Shown: positions 26,597 to 34,019 of the stretch, piece after piece | Position numbering within the stretch: position 1 is the stretch's first letter | Layout of the letters: each line of letters begins with the position of its first letter | NCBI GenBank assembly: GCA_964588495.1 | Contig: CAZPPS010000008.1 | Span: 1-64,000, forward strand | Direction of reading: 5' to 3' | Origin: CAVPKN01 sp964588495 | Lineage (GTDB): Bacteria; Chlamydiota; Chlamydiia; Chlamydiales; JAAKFR01 | DNA length: 64,000 bases | The notes under the pieces: generated by a model | What the model was told of the DNA's origin: nothing | The model's database searches: none | The model's input: only the letters and a program-made list of their open reading frames with translations | Position numbers and translations under genes: made by a program

Positions 26597-27475
26597 ATGA
26601 AAACACTCCAAGATCTCAACATCACACTATGGGATGAATCCATCTCCACAGAAACACAGAACCTAGCCATTGAGAGTTTAGAAAGCGGTAAGGTGATTTA
26701 TCTGCCCCAGCTTAACTTTACGCTTCTTCCCGATGAAAAAAAATTCCTCTCACCAGATCTTGTGGATCCCAAAAGAAAAAATATCAGCTACGACCTTCAA
26801 AAAGATCTGCTTGGAGGGACTTTGGCAGCGGGAAATGAAAAAGAGCAGCTCAAAGAGATGTTGAGACGCTATGCATTAAACGCAAGCAGTTTCATGAAGC
26901 GTTTATTTCCTCATTACGCCGAATCCCTGATTCAGTCTAAAACCAGCTTTCGCCCAACCGAAATTTTTGGCAGAAAATCTTCTGTTCGCAAAGATGATAC
27001 CCGTTTGCATGTTGATGCATTTCCCTCTAACCCGACGAAAGGAAGAAGGATTTTGCGCCTTTTTACAAACATCAACTGCGAAAATAAACCCCGTGTTTGG
27101 AGAGTGGGCGAGTCTTTTGAGGAAGTCGTTAAGAAATTTGCCTGCAAAGTGCCCATGCGCCTTCCGGCAAGCGCCTATTTTCTGCAGCTCTTAAAAATTA
27201 CGAAAGACAGCAGATCAGCCTACGATCACTACATGTTACACATGCACAATAAGATGAAAGCCGACAATGGTTACCAACAATCTGTAAACCAAGAGGAGAT
27301 TCAATTCCCAGCTGGCAGTAGCTGGATCGTCTTTACAGACCAAGTTTCCCATGCTGCCCTGTCTGGCCAGCACGTTCTGGAGCAAACCTTTTCTCTGCCC
27401 GTAGACGCCCTCCATGAGAGCACAACCTCCCCACTGAAGGTCCTAGAAAGCTTTTTGCACCAAGTCCTTGTGTGA
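26597..27475 (+). CDS. kdoO: Kdo hydroxylase (KdoO family)
   Basis: A 292-residue protein of the Kdo hydroxylase family, Fe(II)/2-oxoglutarate oxygenases that add a 3-hydroxyl to Kdo sugars of lipopolysaccharide. Family-type text is visible: GKVIYLPQLNFTL (about 31-43), KNISYD (about 61-66), RRYALNASSFMKRLFPHY (about 91-108) and DDTRLHVDAFPSNPT (about 132-146), where H..D gives two metal ligands, with a distal VSHAAL near 253. Chlamydial lipooligosaccharide is Kdo-rich, so this fits envelope tailoring. A 94-bp piece of this gene (26732-26825) is repeated at 33742-33835 beyond the DAB genes. Confidence 0.87.
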   Translation: MKTLQDLNITLWDESISTETQNLAIESLESGKVIYLPQLNFTLLPDEKKFLSPDLVDPKRKNISYDLQKDLLGGTLAAGNEKEQLKEMLRRYALNASSFMKRLFPHYAESLIQSKTSFRPTEIFGRKSSVRKDDTRLHVDAFPSNPTKGRRILRLFTNINCENKPRVWRVGESFEEVVKKFACKVPMRLPASAYFLQLLKITKDSRSAYDHYMLHMHNKMKADNGYQQSVNQEEIQFPAGSSWIVFTDQVSHAALSGQHVLEQTFSLPVDALHESTTSPLKVLESFLHQVLV

Positions 27476-27634
27476 TAAGCCTGCTCAGAAAAAAACAATG
27501 AACTTCTTGCATAACCTATTTGCGTGCTATTGCGGATGTCCGTGGCCGAAAATTCAACTATCTTGTGACTACTGGAACAGCATTGACGGCGATAATCAAT
27601 TGAGAATGAATAGAGGAAGGTTCTCAAAAAGATG
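27476..27634. other. intergenic stretch, no supported gene
   Basis: Short spacer between the kdoO stop and the terminator hairpin. No ORF with a ribosome-binding site or family match is seen. Confidence 0.5.
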
Positions 27635-27668
27635 ATGAGGGAAACAACGATTCATTTCCCTCATTTTG
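27635..27668. terminator. bidirectional terminator hairpin
   Basis: ATGAGGGAAA (27635-27644) pairs perfectly with TTTCCCTCAT (27655-27664); T-rich on the plus side (TTTTG) and CATCTTTTTG on the minus side. It lies between kdoO (plus) and the DUF378 gene (minus), whose stop is 4 bases away. Confidence 0.75.
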
Positions 27669-27671
27669 TGA

Positions 27672-27899
27672 CTATCTTTTTTCTAGATGGTTCGTGTTAC
27701 CCCACCGTCTTTGTATGGCTTTCCACTGAAAGATTTGGTAAAGAGCTGCCAACCCCACAATGACATAAATAATCTTGGCAATGATAGGGAAGCTGCCAAA
27801 TAGAAATTCGACAAGATTGAAATTAAATAGCCCGACTAAACCCCAATTAAGACCACCTATCACTAAGAGTATAGCTACAATAACGTCTAAAACTTTCAT
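27672..27899 (-). CDS. DUF378 membrane protein, 75 aa
   Basis: A small protein with two membrane helices. It has the DUF378 hallmark GGLNWGLVGLFNFNLVEFLFG (about 17-37), a first helix before it and a second (IIAKIIYVIVGLAALY, about 41-56). The family is widespread and of unknown function, often expressed with stress genes. Terminator hairpin directly downstream. Confidence 0.85.
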   Translation of the reverse strand: MKVLDVIVAILLVIGGLNWGLVGLFNFNLVEFLFGSFPIIAKIIYVIVGLAALYQIFQWKAIQRRWGNTNHLEKR

Positions 27900-28101
27900 G
27901 CTTAACCTACTTTTTAAGAGACTCTTGTTGAATTCAACTCAGGTCTACAAATTTATGAAAAGATATGTTTGTAATTATGCGCATATTTTATTTTTATGCA
28001 CTATTTTTTCTAAGCATGTTGTCATTTCAGCTATGTAGCGGATGCTGCTTTTTTCCTCCATTGCGTATTCTCCTGCTCCTTCGGCTATATTTAAAGGTGA
28101 G

Positions 28102-28959
28102 TTAGGAATAGATATTGGGAGCTAACTTCTTTATGAGAAAGTCTTCCAAACTTTGCATACATTCGTTTTTATCTGTTTGTTTTAAGAGAGATACGTGAAT
28201 ATCAGGCAAAGGAGGAAGAAAATCTTCACGGATGAGCTCTAATGTGTCAGGCATCATCGTTCTAGGCAATGCGGTGATTCCCATGCCCGCCTTGACTGCC
28301 GCAACAATTCCCGCATAACTTGGACTTGTAAAAACTATTCTCCATCGAATTCCAGCCCTTTCTAGAGCTTCAATGGCTATAGAACGATATACGCAGGGTT
28401 GTGGTGAAAGCACTAAAGGTAGTGGCATCTTTTTTTCTAAGGATACTATGTATGCCTTTTTGCCCATCCATTCCAGAGGTTCAGACCAGACTTCATAACC
28501 ATTTGGAAAGTCTTCAGGACGGCTCATCTTGACCAACACCATGTCAAAAGCACTTTTTTTAAAACGATCAAATAGGTTGAGTGTCAAGTCGCATTCAACA
28601 TTCAGCAGTACCCGCGGATGAAGCCTTGAGAAATCGACAAGCACATCTGAAAGAAACATTGTGGCAAAATCCTCTGGAAGTCCAAAGCGTATTTCACCTT
28701 CAAGTTCGGGATACTTAAAGCGATCGAGCACTTCTAGATATAGAGCCTGAATCTTGTTGGCGTAGGATAAAAAAACTTCTCCATCTCTAGTCAGCCTTAT
28801 TTGTTTGCCCCTATCAAAAAGGCGTTTTCCAAGAGTTTTTTCTAAATTACCCATTTGCTGGGTGATTGCCGATTGAGTGCGTTGCACTTGTTGAGACGCC
28901 TTCGTGAAGCTACCTGTCTCTACGATTGCTAAAAAACACTTAAGAGTAAATTCGTCCAT
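28102..28959 (-). CDS. LysR-family transcriptional regulator (ArgP/IciA-like architecture)
   Basis: A 285-residue LTTR. The N-terminal winged helix-turn-helix is plain: LKCFLAIVETGSFTKASQQV (about 6-25) then AITQQMGNLEKTLGKRLFDR (about 31-50). The effector-binding domain occupies about 88-285. It is divergent from dabB with 104 bases between starts, and a palindromic T-N11-A box lies in that space, so it most likely controls the dabBA pair, as LysR-type regulators do beside many carbon-uptake operons. The inducer is unknown. Confidence 0.88.
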   Translation of the reverse strand: MDEFTLKCFLAIVETGSFTKASQQVQRTQSAITQQMGNLEKTLGKRLFDRGKQIRLTRDGEVFLSYANKIQALYLEVLDRFKYPELEGEIRFGLPEDFATMFLSDVLVDFSRLHPRVLLNVECDLTLNLFDRFKKSAFDMVLVKMSRPEDFPNGYEVWSEPLEWMGKKAYIVSLEKKMPLPLVLSPQPCVYRSIAIEALERAGIRWRIVFTSPSYAGIVAAVKAGMGITALPRTMMPDTLELIREDFLPPLPDIHVSLLKQTDKNECMQSLEDFLIKKLAPNIYS

Positions 28960-28967
28960 AAGAAAAC

Positions 28968-28984
28968 CTTATAAGAAACATAAG
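28968..28984. promoter_or_regulatory. candidate LysR-type operator (T-N11-A box)
   Basis: CTTAT (28968-28972), 7 bases, ATAAG (28980-28984): an inverted repeat with the T-N11-A layout that LysR regulators bind, 9 bases from the lysR start codon and 80 from dabB. Its place fits autoregulation plus control of dabBA. Confidence 0.5.
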
Positions 28985-29063
28985 AATTACAAATTTTCCT
29001 TATTTTATCATCCTTAGTATGATTCATCAATAGAAAAAAAATACAGGTAGGAACCCTAAAGTC

Positions 29064-30584
29064 ATGAGATTTAGTATTGCAATCTATTTTATAATGATAA
29101 TTTTAATTCCTTTCTTAGGACTTATCATTAATAGTTTATTTTTTAAGAAAAACGCTATCCGCGGTTCTAGGGTAGCCACTCTCAGTTTATGGATAGGGTT
29201 TGTTAACGCGATTATTGCTTGGTTAATAGGATTGCCGTTTTCTGAAAAGACCGAATCTATGGGATTCATAGCAAATGAGATCTCATGGCTAATGGCTACA
29301 CTCATCCTATTTGTTAGCGGGATAGTTCATCATTTTTCGGTTCGGTATTTAGCAGGTGATAGAAACTATCGTCGCTATTTTTTATCACTAACCAGCATTA
29401 CGATCAGCACTCTCCTCATGGTCGCAGCAGACAACATTGTTATTTTGATCACTTTTTGGTTGATCAGCAATCTTATACTGGTCTCACTCATGATTCATAA
29501 GTCTCATTGGGCTGCAGCTAAAAATTCAGGAACACTCGCTTTAAAACTATTTGCATTAGGTCTAGTTTTTTTAATTATTGGTGCTGGATTATTGGCTTAT
29601 GAGTCTGGAACTCTTTCATTGCATCGTATTGGAGAACATAGTGCCCACCTCTCTCGTTCAACGCGGACCCTAGCACTCTTATTCATCATGTTAGCAGCCT
29701 TTACCCAGTCAGGTGCCTGGCCTTTTCACAGCTGGCTGATTAGCTCTCTCAATTCACCCACCCCAGTTTCATCTTTGATGCATGCCGGTTTAGTGAATGG
29801 TGGAGGTCTTTTGGCGGCCCGTTTTGCTCTCATTTTTCTCCATGAGAGCATAATCTTAAATAGTTTGTTTTTATTTGGGCTCATCACTCTTGTTTTAGGT
29901 GGGATTTGGAAACTCATTCAAAGCGACATCAAGCGTATGCTGGCCTGTTCAACCATGACTCAAATGGGATTTATGATCATGCAATGCGGCCTTGGACTCT
30001 TTCCCGCTGCATTGGCCCACCTCTGTTGGCATGGTTTATTCAAGTCATTTCTTTTCCTACGAGCCGGCTCCAGCATCGCAGAGCAAAGGCGCACCAACGA
30101 GGAAAGAACCAGCACTATACCTAAATTTCTACTAGCTTCTCTTTGTGGAGGAGTAGGAGCTTTCGGATTCATTCTCGGTGGTCGCTTCTCATTTGTTTTT
30201 GAAGATACTACAACTATTCTAGTTTTGTTTGCCTGGATGGCTGCAACACAAATAGCACATACCCTGATTGAAAAAAAACCGTCTTTGTTTTTTGTTTTAC
30301 TGGCAAGCATCTTATGCTTAATTAGCGGCTTTATATATGGAACAACCATCGATCTGACTGAACGAGCGGTAGCGCCGCTTGGAATTTCTCAACCTCAAAT
30401 CTTAAATTCTATGCATGTTATGGGTATCATTTTTATTCTTTGTATTTGGCTGGCAATGAATCTAAAACTATTTATGAACCATGAGGGATCTCTTTGGTGG
30501 AAACGTTTTTATGTTAGAATGCTTAATGCGAGTCAGCCAAATCCAAAAACTACTACCTCCACGAGAAATGGATACAAATTTTAA
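29064..30584 (+). CDS. dabB: DabB: NADH-quinone oxidoreductase subunit 5-like protein of inorganic carbon uptake
   Basis: A 506-residue polytopic protein with about 13-14 helices. It belongs to the proton-conducting NuoL/MrpA-type family (SGIVHHFSVRYLAGD near 86-100; SAHLSRSTRTLALLFIMLAAFTQSGAWPFH near 193-222; SPTPVSSLMHAG near 231-242). It is not part of a complex I operon. Instead it stands 12 bases in front of a DabA gene. In the DAB system, described in chemolithoautotrophs, DabB is the membrane partner thought to couple a cation gradient to vectorial CO2 hydration by DabA. Assignment rests on that pairing. Confidence 0.87.
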   Translation: MRFSIAIYFIMIILIPFLGLIINSLFFKKNAIRGSRVATLSLWIGFVNAIIAWLIGLPFSEKTESMGFIANEISWLMATLILFVSGIVHHFSVRYLAGDRNYRRYFLSLTSITISTLLMVAADNIVILITFWLISNLILVSLMIHKSHWAAAKNSGTLALKLFALGLVFLIIGAGLLAYESGTLSLHRIGEHSAHLSRSTRTLALLFIMLAAFTQSGAWPFHSWLISSLNSPTPVSSLMHAGLVNGGGLLAARFALIFLHESIILNSLFLFGLITLVLGGIWKLIQSDIKRMLACSTMTQMGFMIMQCGLGLFPAALAHLCWHGLFKSFLFLRAGSSIAEQRRTNEERTSTIPKFLLASLCGGVGAFGFILGGRFSFVFEDTTTILVLFAWMAATQIAHTLIEKKPSLFFVLLASILCLISGFIYGTTIDLTERAVAPLGISQPQILNSMHVMGIIFILCIWLAMNLKLFMNHEGSLWWKRFYVRMLNASQPNPKTTTSTRNGYKF

Positions 30585-30596
30585 GGAGATAAAATA

Positions 30597-33500
30597 GTGA
30601 AAGCTTTCGAAATCAATATTGACGACCTGATTGCAAATGCTGCAAAAATTATTGCTCCTGTTTGGCCACTCCAAACATTTATCGCACGCAATCCACTTCA
30701 TGGTATTGAATCCTTGAATTTTGAAGATGCGATTGTAATGGGGGAAAAGTTTTTAGCTGGCAGCTTTGATTTGCTGCGAGATAAGTCCAGTGATGTAAAT
30801 CGAGAAATGATCAAGTGGTGCCAAGCATTTTTAGATGAAGGGCAAGCAACTATCACGATGCCTGGAAGAGAAAAGGGGTTTTATCGAGCTTGGGTCTTGC
30901 TGGCCCCATTTGATAAAAAATTACGAGCTTCTCAAAACAAAGGATGGCTGCGATCACTACCGGATACACCTGATGAGGCCATTTCTTTCTCTTTAAGGAA
31001 GCTAGATGTCCCGGATGATCAAATAGAAGAATTTCTGAAATATGCAATAGCACAACTTCCTGGCTGGGCAGGTTACATTAAATGGCGCTCTGATTGGCAA
31101 GATAAAACTGCCGGATTTAAGAATCCTATCACTTTAAAAGATTTTCTCGCCGTCCGCCTTGCAATTACTTGTGCACTTCAGGGCGAAGATAAAAAAGAGC
31201 TCTTTAAAACGGAGAATTTGTCTCCCAAAAAGCTGGATCCGTTCCTTAAAGAAATAGAGATCAAAGAAGACAAATATTTGCAGGAGATCTTAAAAAAAGT
31301 AATTCCGGAAACTATAAAGCTCAATTCGAAAACAGAGCCCCTCTGTAGGCCCGATGCTCAATTAGTATTTTGTATTGATGTTCGCTCTGAGCAATTCCGT
31401 ATGAGAATCGAGCGTGAGGGGAACTATGAAACTATTGGGTTTGCTGGCTTTTTTGGACTCCCGGTCACTGTACATAGCTACAATACGGACGTGGTGAGTG
31501 ACTGCTGCCCCGTTCTTCTAAAACCTCGTTATAAGGTTTGCGAAGAACCGGCATGCCAGGATTCAGATCGGATTTCTCATCGTCAAGCAGGCCATAGTGT
31601 TCTTGAGGTACTCCGTGGCTTTTATCAGGATCTAAAGTATAACTTTGCGACACCTTTTGCACTTGTGGAAACCCTTGGTATGTGGTGTGGCCTGTGGATG
31701 GCAATCCGTACGCTTATGCCGACCTCCAGCGTAAAGCTTAGACGTCTGGCCAAAGAATGGGTCATGCCAACACTTGCGACAACTCCAAAGATTGATATAC
31801 CGCTCCCTGATCAGATCGTCTATGCAGAATCAGCCCTTCGAATTATGGGGCTGACAAAAAATTTTAGTCGATTGGTTGTGTTTTGTGGACATGGGAGCTC
31901 AACAGAAAATAACCCTTATGCTTCTGCTCTTGACTGTGGAGCCTGTGGAGGAAACCATGGGGGAACAAATGGCAAAATTTTAGCAGCAATTCTTAATAAT
32001 TCTGTGATCAGAGCTTCTCTTGCAAAAAAAGAGATTATCATTCCTGAAGATACCCTATTTGTTGGAGGTGAACATAACACAACGACTGATGAAGTTGTCA
32101 TTCATGGTGAGGCAAAGAGTAACCACCATAGAGAGATCTTGGAACGGTTAAGGATAGATCTAGCGAACGCTGGTATTGCCAATAATAAACACAGATGTCG
32201 CACGTTTGGTCTAGATAAATCAGGAATTGAATCTAAAAATCACGTTTTGAAGCGGAGCTCTGACTGGGCTGAAGTGCGACCTGAATGGGGTCTTGCACGC
32301 AATGCGGCATTTATTGTAGGGCCAAGAAGCATTACAAAAGATTTGGATTTAGATGGCAGATGTTTTTTGCATTCTTATGAATGGAGGGAAGATGCAAGTG
32401 GAAAATCCCTGGAAACAATATTAACGGCGCCTATGGTGGTAGCAGAATGGATCAATACCCAATATTTCTTTTCTACTCTGAATAATATTGCTTATGGTAG
32501 TGGAAGCAAAATCACCCATAACGTCACGGGTAAGCTTGGAATTATGCAAGGAAATGGAAGCGACTTGATGCATGGTCTTCCTTTGCAATCTGTTAACTCA
32601 ACGGATGATAAGCGTTATCATGAGCTTATGCGTTTACAGACAATTGTTTATGCACCTCGTTATCGAATCGACTCAATTATTGAAAAACAAGCCATATTAA
32701 AAACATTACTTTTTAACAAATGGGTCATACTCGTGGCCATAGATCCTAAAGACAACAAATCTTATCGCTTGATTCGCGAGGGAGAATGGGTAGAAATTAC
32801 TAACCAAAGCCCTATAAATTCTCCATGTAAAGATGAGTTGAAATCTAAACTTAACCACAAGCCTTATAATAATAAGACATGTCTTATTGCAACGATGCAC
32901 AGTAAAGAAAAAGCGATTTTCCCTGCTTTTTTTGATTTTCTTGGACTAAAAATTGTACAAGCAAAGATCGACACGGATCAAATGGGCACATTTACTGGAG
33001 AAGTACAACGTAAGGGTGACGCTTTAACGTGTGTTCGTGAAAAATGCGAATTGGCCATGAAAGAAAGTAAATTTAATATCGGCATTGCTAGTGAAGGGAG
33101 CTTTGGACCACACCCTTTCAGTCCATTTCTGGCTTCTGACCTTGAAATTTTATACTTTATAGACCAGGAGAAGGGGTTTCATCTCCATCAGACATTGCTT
33201 AGCGCCAAAACAAATTATTGTGTGGAAGCCATTTCGGATCATCAGAGATTAAAAACATTTTGCGATCAAGCGCTGTTTCCCTCCCATGGATTAATCGTAA
33301 GACCTAATCAATCTCAGATTAACACTCCTATTTTTAAAGGCATCCAGAGTTTTGATAGGCTTGAAGAGGCTTTCTTTAAATGCTGTAGCCTTTCAGCTGA
33401 CGGTAAAGCTTCAGTAGAAACCGATATGAGGGCTCATATGAACCCAACACGTATGGGAGTGATTAAAGAGCTGGCTGATTCTTTTGCTAAGCGACTTGCC

Positions 33501-33704
33501 ACACCCTGTCCATTATGCGATAACCCGGGTTGGGGAATAGTGGGAAATCAAAAAGGCTTGGAATGCCAGATGTGTGGGTCAGAGACTGATATGGTCAGAA
33601 CAGAAGTTTTTGGGTGTCCCAAATGCTCACATAAAGAAGAGCGACCAAGACAAGATGGATTAACTAAAGCTGAGCCTCAATATTGTGGGCTCTGCAATCC
33701 ATAA
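30597..33704 (+). CDS. dabA: DabA (DUF2309) fused to a DUF6671-like domain and C-terminal zinc ribbon
   Basis: A 1035-residue protein starting at GTG with AAGGAG (30582-30587) upstream. Residues about 1-745 are DabA, the carbonic-anhydrase-like half of the DAB pump. The four active-site residues are there: C259 and D261 (CIDVRSE), H432 (CGHGS) and C447 (DCGAC); their spacings of 173 and 15 equal those I recall for C351, H524 and C539 of Halothiobacillus DabA. Residues about 760-960 look like DUF6671 (IATMHSKEKAI; FTGEVQRKGD; GIASEGSFGPHPFSPFLASD; VETDMRAHMNPTRMG), a domain not part of standard DabA. Residues 971-1035 hold four CxxC pairs, a rubredoxin-like zinc ribbon. The frame is continuous, so this is a real fusion or a long read-through after gene joining. 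Confidence 0.85.
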   Translation: MKAFEINIDDLIANAAKIIAPVWPLQTFIARNPLHGIESLNFEDAIVMGEKFLAGSFDLLRDKSSDVNREMIKWCQAFLDEGQATITMPGREKGFYRAWVLLAPFDKKLRASQNKGWLRSLPDTPDEAISFSLRKLDVPDDQIEEFLKYAIAQLPGWAGYIKWRSDWQDKTAGFKNPITLKDFLAVRLAITCALQGEDKKELFKTENLSPKKLDPFLKEIEIKEDKYLQEILKKVIPETIKLNSKTEPLCRPDAQLVFCIDVRSEQFRMRIEREGNYETIGFAGFFGLPVTVHSYNTDVVSDCCPVLLKPRYKVCEEPACQDSDRISHRQAGHSVLEVLRGFYQDLKYNFATPFALVETLGMWCGLWMAIRTLMPTSSVKLRRLAKEWVMPTLATTPKIDIPLPDQIVYAESALRIMGLTKNFSRLVVFCGHGSSTENNPYASALDCGACGGNHGGTNGKILAAILNNSVIRASLAKKEIIIPEDTLFVGGEHNTTTDEVVIHGEAKSNHHREILERLRIDLANAGIANNKHRCRTFGLDKSGIESKNHVLKRSSDWAEVRPEWGLARNAAFIVGPRSITKDLDLDGRCFLHSYEWREDASGKSLETILTAPMVVAEWINTQYFFSTLNNIAYGSGSKITHNVTGKLGIMQGNGSDLMHGLPLQSVNSTDDKRYHELMRLQTIVYAPRYRIDSIIEKQAILKTLLFNKWVILVAIDPKDNKSYRLIREGEWVEITNQSPINSPCKDELKSKLNHKPYNNKTCLIATMHSKEKAIFPAFFDFLGLKIVQAKIDTDQMGTFTGEVQRKGDALTCVREKCELAMKESKFNIGIASEGSFGPHPFSPFLASDLEILYFIDQEKGFHLHQTLLSAKTNYCVEAISDHQRLKTFCDQALFPSHGLIVRPNQSQINTPIFKGIQSFDRLEEAFFKCCSLSADGKASVETDMRAHMNPTRMGVIKELADSFAKRLATPCPLCDNPGWGIVGNQKGLECQMCGSETDMVRTEVFGCPKCSHKEERPRQDGLTKAEPQYCGLCNP

Positions 33705-33741
33705 CCCTCTATTGCAATCTGTTTTTTTTATGGGAAATAGC

Positions 33742-33835
33742 ATGAAAAAAAATTCCTCTCGCCAGAGCTTGTGGATCCCAAAAGAAAAAATATCAGCTAC
33801 GACCTTCAAAAAGATCTTCTTGGAGGGACTTTGGC
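33742..33835 (+). pseudogene. 94-bp fragment of the kdoO gene
   Basis: This stretch matches 26732-26825 of the kdoO gene at nearly every position (I count about three or four changes: CACC to CGCC, GATCTT to GAGCTT, TGCTT to TTCTT). It starts at the ATGAAAAAAAATTCC text and ends at GGGACTTTGGC. No complete gene surrounds it. Similarity may continue weakly to about 33860. It is a direct repeat lying 7,010 bases from its source, with DUF378, lysR, dabB and dabA between. Confidence 0.85.
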
Positions 33836-33871
33836 TGACAAGAGAGCTGAAAAAGATAAAATATACTTCTT

Positions 33872-33968
33872 CCTCTGTGTTCTCTGTGTCCTCTGTGGTT
33901 TTTTATTTTTTCTCGGAACAAGGAAAACAAATAACTTCTTTCTCTTTGTGCCTTTGTGTTTAAAAAAA
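33872..33968. repeat. CTCTGTG-type dispersed repeat
   Basis: CCTCTGTGTTCTCTGTGTCC then CTCTGTGGTTTTTTATTTTT, followed by a second block CTTTGTGCCTTTGTGTTTAA. Same family as 16012-16100 and 47945-47987, here directly after the kdoO fragment. Confidence 0.75.
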
Positions 33969-34019
33969 CGGAAACACCAGACGATCATGCTATCGGGCGC
34001 CTGATTTTGTCAGAACTCT

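Noticed and set aside
29064..30584. NuoL subunit of respiratory complex I
   Set aside because: No other nuo gene is adjacent, and the partner gene is dabA.
17696..33704. A carboxysome or autotrophic CO2-fixation cluster
   Set aside because: Carbonic anhydrase and DabAB are present, but no RuBisCO or shell gene is in the window and the two loci are about 11 kb apart.
33685..33963. 92-codon ORF after dabA
   Set aside because: It is the kdoO fragment and CTCTGTG repeat read through by chance.
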